From: an uncultured Clostridium sp.
GTDB lineage: Bacteria > Bacillota > Clostridia > Lachnospirales > Lachnospiraceae
Direction: 5' to 3'
Assembly (NCBI GenBank): GCA_900538475.1
Contig: UPYT01000002.1
Location: 1-64,000, forward strand
Length of the DNA stretch: 64,000 nucleotides
Shown here piece by piece: positions 35,061-41,859 of the stretch. The translations under genes and the position numbers were made by a program. Below the pieces are notes generated by a model. That model searched no databases. It saw only the letters and a list, made by a program, of their open reading frames with translations, and was not told the DNA's origin. Each line of letters starts with the position of its first letter. The first letter of the stretch is position 1.

Positions 35061-35609
35061 TTAGGAAGCGGTTTCGTGGATAATGCGGATATGGGACAGC
35101 TTGAAAAAAAGGCTTCCAAGGGCATATTTCTGAAGACTCAGATATTCCTCCTGGGAAACCCTGCCGCCGTAATTCAGGATTTCCATCTCTCCGCTTGTGC
35201 CTGTAATAAAGAGATCCGAGGAGGAAAATCCGTTTTTCAGATAGAATTTCCGGCGGGCAATTCGCTGGCTGCTGTTGTCAGCAGCGTCATCCAGGCGTTC
35301 AATCAGAAGAACAATCTTTTTGTCTGAAAAATGCTTACAAACCTGTTCCATGATATAACTTCCGGTTCCCCGGCTCCGGATTCGGGAGGATACAGCCAGA
35401 TAATCGACCATTACCATATCCTGATAAGGAATGAGGACAGTAAAGCCCAGAAGCTGATTGTTTTCGGAGGCTGTCATAAGAAGCGCTTTTCCCTTTTTGA
35501 CAGAATGACGGAGCGATAAATATGGCTTTCGCTCCGCTTTGGGAAAGGCTTCCAGGTAGATTTTCTTAATTTCCGGCCACTGATTTTTGTCTGCATAGGT
35601 AAATTCCAT
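35061..35609 (-). CDS. GNAT-family N-acetyltransferase
   Basis: A 182-residue acetyltransferase. The acetyl-CoA binding region is MVDYLAVSSRIRSRGTGSYI (motif A: R.RG.GS), with RRKFYLKNGF as the later beta-bulge motif. No membrane span. It is first in a MerR-controlled unit with the two exporter genes, 43 bp upstream of the first. The group may modify and export a toxic amine or antibiotic. Confidence 0.85.
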   Translation of the reverse strand: MEFTYADKNQWPEIKKIYLEAFPKAERKPYLSLRHSVKKGKALLMTASENNQLLGFTVLIPYQDMVMVDYLAVSSRIRSRGTGSYIMEQVCKHFSDKKIVLLIERLDDAADNSSQRIARRKFYLKNGFSSSDLFITGTSGEMEILNYGGRVSQEEYLSLQKYALGSLFFKLSHIRIIHETAS

Positions 35610-35652
35610 AAAAGTTTTCCTCTCTGAATTGAATTATTGGTTGTCGTAGGGT

Positions 35653-35683
35653 ATCATACTATGTACAGTAACTGTACGGTCAA
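35653..35683 (-). promoter_or_regulatory. MerR-type promoter with 19-bp spacer for the GNAT/exporter operon
   Basis: On the minus strand: -35 TTGACC (35683-35678), 19-bp spacer, -10 TATGAT (35658-35653). The spacer contains the perfect palindrome GTACAGTAACTGTAC (35663-35677). This is the classic MerR-activated promoter layout, beside a divergent MerR gene. Confidence 0.85.
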
Positions 35684-35694
35684 GAGGTGTTTTT

Positions 35695-36546
35695 ATGAAA
35701 AGAAATGATTATTTGTATCCTTCCGGAGAATTTGCCAGATTAACAGGGGTAAATAAGCGGACGCTTCACTATTATAATGATATCGGCCTTTTTTGCCCGG
35801 AAATCATCGGAGAAAACGGCTACCATTATTATTCCTGCTTTCAGTTTGCACAGCTGGAGCTGATTCTTACATTGAGAAAAATTGGCCTGTCGATTGAGGA
35901 AATACGGGAATATGTGACAGGGCCGTCAGACGAGTCTTTTTCCTGGATGATGGAAAAGAAGAAGCAGCTTATTGATGCGTCCATCCGTCAGCTGTTGTCG
36001 GTTCAGGCCTTTTTGGAGCAAAAATCACAGCGGCTGCAGGCAGGCTTTGAGGCGCGGCATGGAGAGATTGAGCTGTGTACGCTTCCGGAGAGAAAGATTA
36101 TCTGTTCCGCTCCGATTTCCGGAAAGTACGATGAAGAGGATTTTTCCGTTGCGGCAGAATTTTCCCTTCGCCTGAAAAAGCTGTTTCATCTTTATGACAG
36201 CTTTGGAAGCCGGATTTCCATGGATGCGGTGCGCAGCGGAGAATTTAACAGTTACGATTCCTTTTTTGCGTATTGTCCTGGCAATTCCGAGATTTATGAT
36301 GAGGTTTTGCCGAAGGGAGCATTTCTGAGAGCCTATTGTGTAGGCGCGTGGGAGCGGCTTCCGGAGGTTTATCAGAAAATTCTGGATTATGCAGAGGAGA
36401 GGAACCTGGCGCTTACAGGGTATGCTTATGAGGAGGGCTTAAATGAAATGGCCATTCGGAGTCAGGAGGACTATGTGACAATGATCACGATTCCATGTGC
36501 AGATTCAGCAGCTGTTCAGATGCCCAACGCTTCTTGTCCGCTGTAA
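35695..36546 (+). CDS. MerR-family regulator of the exporter operon
   Basis: A 283-residue BmrR-like regulator: MerR HTH at residues about 7-75 (YPSGEFARLTGVNKRTLHYY, ENGYHYYSCFQFAQ), coiled coil about 80-120, then a GyrI-like ligand domain. AAGAGGTGT precedes the ATG. It is divergent from the GNAT gene across the palindromic 19-bp-spacer promoter. It probably detects the exporter substrate. Confidence 0.88.
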   Translation: MKRNDYLYPSGEFARLTGVNKRTLHYYNDIGLFCPEIIGENGYHYYSCFQFAQLELILTLRKIGLSIEEIREYVTGPSDESFSWMMEKKKQLIDASIRQLLSVQAFLEQKSQRLQAGFEARHGEIELCTLPERKIICSAPISGKYDEEDFSVAAEFSLRLKKLFHLYDSFGSRISMDAVRSGEFNSYDSFFAYCPGNSEIYDEVLPKGAFLRAYCVGAWERLPEVYQKILDYAEERNLALTGYAYEEGLNEMAIRSQEDYVTMITIPCADSAAVQMPNASCPL

Positions 36547-36653
36547 GCGGGCAGAAAGATGCATGGCTGAACTGTTACGATTATGCAGGCAAAGACGGCT
36601 GATAATAAGTTGAATTACGAGGATATCCATGATACAATCAAAGATGGTAATAT

Positions 36654-36744
36654 GCATGTGTATAAGCCCATAATATGGATGGGTGTTTCTACCAACCGCC
36701 GGAAATGGTTGACTACAATGCCTTTGTAGTTGACCTTATTTTTT
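36654..36744 (+). promoter_or_regulatory. Purine riboswitch (guanine type) with overlapping terminator
   Basis: P1 pairs GCAT(G)TGTA (36654-36662) with TACAATGC (36714-36721). P2 is CCCAT/ATGGG with loop AATATGG. J2/3 is TTTCTACC. P3 is CAACCG/TGGTTG. J3/1 is ACT, whose C marks guanine-class specificity. GGTTGACTACAA (36707-36718) also pairs with TTGTAGTTGACC (36724-36735; two G-U pairs) followed by TTATTTTTT. The terminator consumes P3 and P1 3' strands, so ligand binding should prevent termination. The ribosome site AGGAGG is right after it. Confidence 0.9.
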
Positions 36745-36757
36745 AGGAGGTATTTTT

Positions 36758-38131
36758 ATGCGGTATGATGTTATTATCATTGGAGCGGGGCCGGGCGGAA
36801 TTTTTTCAGCATATGAATTAAGTCAGAAGAGCCCAGATTTAAAGGTTGGGGTATTTGAGGCGGGCCATGCCCTGAGCCGGCGCAAATGTCCCATTGACGG
36901 GGAAAAGATCAAATCCTGCATTGGCTGTAAGAGCTGTTCTATTATGAGCGGGTTTGGCGGAGCCGGAGCATTTTCAGATGGAAAGTACAATATTACCAAT
37001 GATTTTGGCGGTACTCTGTACAAGTATATTGGTAAGAAGCAGGCTCTTGATTTGATGTATTATGTAGATGATATTAATCTGCGTTATGGCGGGGCAGGAA
37101 CGAAGCTGTATTCTACTGCCGGCTCCAAGTTTAAAAAAGAATGTATTCAGCATGACCTTCATCTTTTGAATGCATCTGTACGCCATCTGGGTACAGATAT
37201 TAACTATCTGGTTCTGGAAAATCTGTATGCGGAGCTGAAGGAAAAGGTGGATTTTTATTTTGATTCTCCTGTAGATTCTGTTGCGGCAGTGGACGGAGGT
37301 TATCAGATTTTCAGTAACGGCCAGACCTATGAGTGCGAAAAGTGTATTATTTCTGTAGGAAGAAGCGGAAGCAAATGGATGGAGCGGATCTGTCAGGAGC
37401 TGCAGATTCCCACCAGCTCGAACCGGGTTGATATTGGAGTCCGGGTAGAGCTTCCGGCCGATGTATTTTCTCACCTGACAGATGAGCTGTATGAAAGTAA
37501 AATTGTGTATCGGACACAGAAATATGGAGATCAGGTGCGGACCTTCTGTATGAATCCCAAGGGCGCAGTTGTTACGGAGAATACCAATGGCATTATTACG
37601 GTAAACGGACACAGCTACGAGGATCCTTCCAAGCATACGGAGAATACCAACTTTGCCCTTCTGGTAGCAAAGCACTTTTCTGAGCCGTTTAAGGATTCCA
37701 ATGGATATGGCGAATCCATTGCCCGTTTAAGCAATATGCTGGGAGGCGGAGTGATTGTTCAGCGTTTCGGGGATCTGATTCGAGGACGGCGTTCCACTCC
37801 GGCAAGAATTGAAGAGGCGTTTATTACGCCGACCTTAAAGGCTACGCCGGGAGATCTGAGCCTGGTGCTGCCGAAACGGATTTTGGACGGCATTATGGAG
37901 ATGATCTATGCTTTGGATAAGATTGCGCCTGGTACGGCCAATGACGATACCCTTCTTTATGGCGTTGAGGTGAAGTTCTATAATATGGAGGTGCAGGTAA
38001 ATGAGAAGCTGGAATCCTGCCATAAGGGACTTTACATTATTGGAGACGGAAGCGGAATTACCCATTCTCTGTCTCATGCTTCGGCCAGCGGAATTTATGT
38101 GGCAAGAAATCTGTTAGAAGGAAATGAATAA
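36758..38131 (+). CDS. FAD-dependent oxidoreductase, COG2509-like
   Basis: A 457-residue flavoprotein. The N-terminal dinucleotide fold is DVIIIGAGPGGIFSAYELSQ. A Cys-rich segment KIKSCIGCKSCSIMSGFGGA follows at about 45-70, and a second FAD motif LYIIGDGSGITHSLSHASA is near the C-terminus. It matches the uncharacterised FAD-dependent dehydrogenase family (COG2509). No signal peptide. It is the sole gene under a purine riboswitch, so its role is probably linked to purine metabolism or redox state of nucleotides; no reaction can be assigned. The Cys motif may hold an Fe-S cluster or be redox active. Confidence 0.8.
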   Translation: MRYDVIIIGAGPGGIFSAYELSQKSPDLKVGVFEAGHALSRRKCPIDGEKIKSCIGCKSCSIMSGFGGAGAFSDGKYNITNDFGGTLYKYIGKKQALDLMYYVDDINLRYGGAGTKLYSTAGSKFKKECIQHDLHLLNASVRHLGTDINYLVLENLYAELKEKVDFYFDSPVDSVAAVDGGYQIFSNGQTYECEKCIISVGRSGSKWMERICQELQIPTSSNRVDIGVRVELPADVFSHLTDELYESKIVYRTQKYGDQVRTFCMNPKGAVVTENTNGIITVNGHSYEDPSKHTENTNFALLVAKHFSEPFKDSNGYGESIARLSNMLGGGVIVQRFGDLIRGRRSTPARIEEAFITPTLKATPGDLSLVLPKRILDGIMEMIYALDKIAPGTANDDTLLYGVEVKFYNMEVQVNEKLESCHKGLYIIGDGSGITHSLSHASASGIYVARNLLEGNE

Positions 38132-38145
38132 GGACTGAAGATAAA

Positions 38146-38182
38146 TTCGGCGGAGCGGCTAAAAGCCGCTCCGCCGGTTTTT
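38146..38182. terminator. Terminator between convergent genes
   Basis: CGGCGGAGCGGCT pairs with AGCCGCTCCGCCG around AAA, followed by GTTTTTG. It closes the oxidoreductase gene. Confidence 0.85.
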
Positions 38183-38197
38183 GATCCAATGATAAAT

Positions 38198-39034
38198 TTA
38201 AAAATGCTCCAGCCAGGTTTTTAAAAGAGAAATCCAGCTCTGGCACTGGGGCTCTACGTAGCGGCCATCAGAGGAGGAAACCTCTTCGGTTGCCAGTGAC
38301 AGACCATGGCAGCCAACGGGATAAATATGGAGCTCCAGGCTGACCTGATGGCGAGTCAGAGCTTCTGCAAGCAGAAGGCTGTTTGCAACAGGAACATTGC
38401 TGTCAGATGCCGTATGCCACAAAAAGGTTTTTGGCGTATGGCTGCCGACTTGATGTTCCAGAGAAACCAGGCGGCGAAGGTTTTCGTCATTGGCATGTGT
38501 TCCCAACAGATTCTGGAAGGAGCCCTGATGGCAGTGAGCGCCGGATGTGATGACCGGATAACAGAGAATCATACCGTCAGGACGGATTTCATCGGCCTTT
38601 TTATTTAAGGGCTTCCAGAGAAAATCCTGATTCCAGAAAGTGCCTAAGGAGCAGGCCAGGTGGCCTCCGGCAGAAAATCCGCAGACCAGAATCCGGTCTG
38701 GATCAACCATCCAGGCATCTGCATGGGCCCTGATTTCGGATATGGTTTCTGCCAGCTCCATAAGACTGGCAGGAAACACATCCGGCGCGAGGCTGTATTT
38801 CAGGATGAAAGTGTGAATGCCCATGGCGGCCAGCTGCATGGCAACAGGCTCACCCTCCCGGTCGGACAGATGTCCGTATCCGCCGCCGGGGCAGATGATT
38901 ACAGCCGGTCTCCGTCTTGTAGCTGACAGAGAGACAGGATCCAGAAGGTATCCGGTTACAGAGGCCGGAGGTGTCAGCTTTTCATATCCAAGCTGTTCTT
39001 TTGTTAAACTAATTTCCCAGGTTAATATGTTCAT
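38198..39034 (-). CDS. Alpha/beta-hydrolase (carbohydrate-esterase-like)
   Basis: A 278-residue hydrolase with oxyanion-loop CPGGGYGHLSDREGEP, nucleophile elbow CGFSAGGHLA (GxSxG), acid in TASDSNVPVANS and catalytic His in VGCHGLSLA. It resembles acetylxylan-esterase-like BD-FAE enzymes of gut Firmicutes. There is no signal peptide, so it acts on imported oligosaccharides. It begins 55 bp after the solute-binding protein gene on the same strand and is probably in one operon with it. Confidence 0.8.
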   Translation of the reverse strand: MNILTWEISLTKEQLGYEKLTPPASVTGYLLDPVSLSATRRRPAVIICPGGGYGHLSDREGEPVAMQLAAMGIHTFILKYSLAPDVFPASLMELAETISEIRAHADAWMVDPDRILVCGFSAGGHLACSLGTFWNQDFLWKPLNKKADEIRPDGMILCYPVITSGAHCHQGSFQNLLGTHANDENLRRLVSLEHQVGSHTPKTFLWHTASDSNVPVANSLLLAEALTRHQVSLELHIYPVGCHGLSLATEEVSSSDGRYVEPQCQSWISLLKTWLEHF

Positions 39035-39089
39035 TTTTTTAGATTCCTTACTAAGTTCGTGTCCCGGAACAGTTTTTTCAGAGAAGGAT

Positions 39090-40463
39090 TTACTGTTCCA
39101 GAATTTCTGTGATGCCCTCGCAGAGGGTTTTCGCGCCTTCCTCCGGAGTAATGTCGCCGGAGCTGAGAGTTCCGAATACCTTGTAGTACAGACCGTCAGG
39201 ATTTGCCTTCAGCTCGCTGTTGTCAAACTGAGGATCCTGAGAAAACTGGCTGTAGCCAAGAACCTTTGCATTGGCTTCTTTTACAAAGGAATCGCCAATT
39301 CCTTTTTCATCAAGAATAGAAATAGCAGCCTTTGAACAGGGAATTCCGCGCTCGGTGGAGCAGATTTCTACGCCCTCCGGCTCGTTTAACAGGAAGTTTA
39401 CAAGCATGGCAGCTTCCTTTGGATGCTCTGTGGAGGATTTAATAGCAAAGTCCATAGAACGTTTGGTAAAGCCGCCCTGGTATTCGCCGAATTTGATGAA
39501 ATCACCAATGACAAATTCCTGATTGGGTTTATTTACACTGCCTTCCATAGCGTCTTTTACTTTTGTAACAGCAGAATCCCATTCCATTAAGCCGGCATAT
39601 TTTCCATCAATCCATTTTGCATTTTTATCCAGAGAGTCAGACATATCGCCATTGATGGTTGCAACAGATGGAATCACGTGCTCAGCTTCCAGCTTGTTCA
39701 TGAATTCCAGGCCTTCCTGTACTTCTGCTTCTGTATAATTCATCTTTCCGTCAGTTACCCAGTCTTTTCCGTATTTGGATTCCAGATAATAGACCATAAA
39801 AATCATTCTGTCGTATTCGCCCAGAGCAAGGGGATAATAGTCCTCATTATATGCCTTGAAGGCAGCACCGGCAGCCATCAGAGATTCTTCATCGGTAGGA
39901 ATGGGAACACCAACCTCATCAAAGGTTGTTTTATTCCAGTAGAACAGACGGCCGGTCAGAGAAATCGGAATAGCCATCAGCTTTCCATTTACTTCGTCCT
40001 CTTTTAATTTGTCCTCCGGGAACTGGGTTAAATCAATAATGTCGCTGTACTGGTACAGATCAAGGAAGGATTCGCCGCCCTTGGAGTAATCATGAACCCA
40101 GTTAGAACCGATCTGAAGCACATCAGCACAGTCGCCGCTCAGAATACTTAAGGACTGCTTTTCCTCCCAGCCAGTCCATGCGCCGTATTCACATTCAACG
40201 GTGATATGGGGATATTTTTCCATAAAGGCCTGCACTGCTTTTTCTGTAGCAGCATGACGGGAATCGCCGCCCCACCAGCAAAAACGAATCGTTACCGGTT
40301 CCTCGGAAGCTGTAGCTTCTGTAGTTTCCTGTGCTCCCTCAGCCTTTGTTTCAGCAGCTGTGGTCTGTGGTGCTTCTGCCTGTTTTCCGCCGCATGCAGT
40401 CAGGGACAGTCCCATAGCAGCTGCTATACTGAAAGAAATCATCTGTTTTGTTCTTTTTTTCAT
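39090..40463 (-). CDS. Orphan extracellular sugar-binding lipoprotein
   Basis: A 457-residue lipoprotein: MKKRTKQM start, hydrophobic segment, lipobox LTACGG, Thr/Glu/Ala linker, then a family 1 binding domain (TIRFCWWGGDSRHAATEKAV, YPHITVECEYGAWTGWEEKQ, ADVLQIGSNWVHDY, ERGIPCSKAA). The ATG at 40463 follows GAAGGGAGAAT; longer readings lack this. No permease or ATPase lies next to it, so it must borrow membrane components or serve sensing. It is divergent from a LacI regulator. Confidence 0.85.
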   Translation of the reverse strand: MKKRTKQMISFSIAAAMGLSLTACGGKQAEAPQTTAAETKAEGAQETTEATASEEPVTIRFCWWGGDSRHAATEKAVQAFMEKYPHITVECEYGAWTGWEEKQSLSILSGDCADVLQIGSNWVHDYSKGGESFLDLYQYSDIIDLTQFPEDKLKEDEVNGKLMAIPISLTGRLFYWNKTTFDEVGVPIPTDEESLMAAGAAFKAYNEDYYPLALGEYDRMIFMVYYLESKYGKDWVTDGKMNYTEAEVQEGLEFMNKLEAEHVIPSVATINGDMSDSLDKNAKWIDGKYAGLMEWDSAVTKVKDAMEGSVNKPNQEFVIGDFIKFGEYQGGFTKRSMDFAIKSSTEHPKEAAMLVNFLLNEPEGVEICSTERGIPCSKAAISILDEKGIGDSFVKEANAKVLGYSQFSQDPQFDNSELKANPDGLYYKVFGTLSSGDITPEEGAKTLCEGITEILEQ

Positions 40464-40688
40464 TGATATTCTCCCTTCTGAATCAAACGTACTTGATAAT
40501 ATTTTTTTAACATATTTTTTTAAATGGGGAAAGGGGAAAAGTGAACAAAAATATTTTAAATTAATATGCATATTATACTATATATCGAATGGAATAATAT
40601 GGATTTGTTATATTTTGTCGCGTAAAATGCAAAATAAAAGAGGAATATGGAATAAATATTGTTTAATATTAATTGTTTTTTGCTGAAA

Positions 40689-40708
40689 AAGTGAAATCCG
40701 TTTCACTT
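40689..40708. promoter_or_regulatory. LacI-type palindromic operator
   Basis: AAGTGAAA TCCG TTTCACTT is a perfect 8-bp inverted repeat. It overlaps the probable -35 (TTTCAC or TTCACT) of the LacI gene, whose -10 TATACT is at 40724-40729. The LacI protein probably represses itself and perhaps the divergent binding protein. Confidence 0.65.
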
Positions 40709-40778
40709 TGCATTTTTTTATGATATACTGTTTCTAATATCAGCAGTTGGAGATATCTGAACAGGAGGAGAGAAGAAA

Positions 40779-41777
40779 TTGGCTGTTACGATTACAGATA
40801 TTGCACAAAGGGCGGGAGTTTCCCGTTCTATGGTATCCCGGGCCTTAACAGGAAATGGCCCTGTGAAGGCAAAAAAGAAAGAAGAGATTATTGCGCTGGC
40901 TCAAGCCATGGGATATATGCCCAATCAGGCAGCGCTTCATTTGAGACACTCGAAATCCCGTATTATTGGCCTGTATTTTTCCAGTATCAGTGCAGCGACC
41001 TCTCCATATGTGCTGCACAGTGTTCTGACAGGAGTTTATGGAGTGATTGGAGGGCGTTATCAGATTGTGGTAAAGGGAATAGATCTGCATGAATCGGGAA
41101 GTCTGAATCCCAGCCAGTATGACGGGCTTTTGATTATGTCACAGAGAGATCAGGATCTGGATTTTTTGGAGGAGGCCTTTGCTCTTCATATACCTATGGT
41201 AGCACTGAGCCGCCGGGTTCCGATTGATATTCCTGTGGTGACAACCAATGAATCCAGAGGAATGGAAAAGGCAATGGGGTATCTGTTAGATCATGGGCAT
41301 CGAAATATTGGGATCATTGAAGGGCCGCCGAATCTGGAGGCAACTATTTTTCGGCATCAGGGCTGGATTCATGCGGCGCGAAAACGGGGATATTCGATTC
41401 ATCAGTTTCCTGTGGTTCATGGAAATTACCGTTACAACAGCGGCTATTCAGCGGCCAATCAGCTTATAGATGCACATCCAAATCTTACTGCAATTTTGTG
41501 CTTTAATGATGAAATGGCAGTGGCTGCAAAGAATGCCCTCGCCAGACGGGGACTCAGGGTTCCCCAGGAGATTTCTCTGGTTGGCTTTGATAATCTGGAG
41601 CTGCCGCGGTATGCGGATCTGCAGCTGACAACAGTAGAGAGAAATGCCAGCCAGATTGCGGCAGCAGGCGCCCAAATGCTGCTTGGATATATGGAAAATG
41701 GAGTACGGCCGCCGGATCGAGAACTGGAAAACAGACTGGTAGTCCGGGAGAGTGTATCTGACAGAATAAGCCTGTAA
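40779..41777 (+). CDS. LacI-family transcriptional regulator
   Basis: A 332-residue LacI protein: HTH plus hinge at residues 1-60 (TITDIAQRAGVSRSMVSRAL, GYMPNQAALHLR), then a periplasmic-binding-like sugar domain with RRVPIDIPVVTTNESRGMEK and SLVGFDNLELPRYADLQLTT. The start codon is TTG at 40779 after GGAGGAGAGAAG. It lies 316 bp from, and divergent to, the binding-protein/esterase genes; an operator-like palindrome precedes it. The effector is probably a sugar. Confidence 0.88.
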   Translation: MAVTITDIAQRAGVSRSMVSRALTGNGPVKAKKKEEIIALAQAMGYMPNQAALHLRHSKSRIIGLYFSSISAATSPYVLHSVLTGVYGVIGGRYQIVVKGIDLHESGSLNPSQYDGLLIMSQRDQDLDFLEEAFALHIPMVALSRRVPIDIPVVTTNESRGMEKAMGYLLDHGHRNIGIIEGPPNLEATIFRHQGWIHAARKRGYSIHQFPVVHGNYRYNSGYSAANQLIDAHPNLTAILCFNDEMAVAAKNALARRGLRVPQEISLVGFDNLELPRYADLQLTTVERNASQIAAAGAQMLLGYMENGVRPPDRELENRLVVRESVSDRISL

Positions 41778-41785
41778 AGAGCATA

Positions 41786-41841
41786 TTGACTTTTTTTCTC
41801 ATTTAGCGTATAGTAAAAGCGCAAAGTTAGATAAGACTAAT
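41786..41841 (+). promoter_or_regulatory. Sigma-70 promoter and candidate iron box of feoAB
   Basis: -35 TTGACT (41786-41791), 17-bp spacer, -10 TATAGT (41809-41814). Downstream TTAGATAAGACTAA (41827-41840) resembles half of a DtxR/IdeR-type box, which would give iron repression. The promoter is clear; the box is tentative. Confidence 0.65.
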
Positions 41842-41859
41842 ATGGAGAGGATAAGAAGC

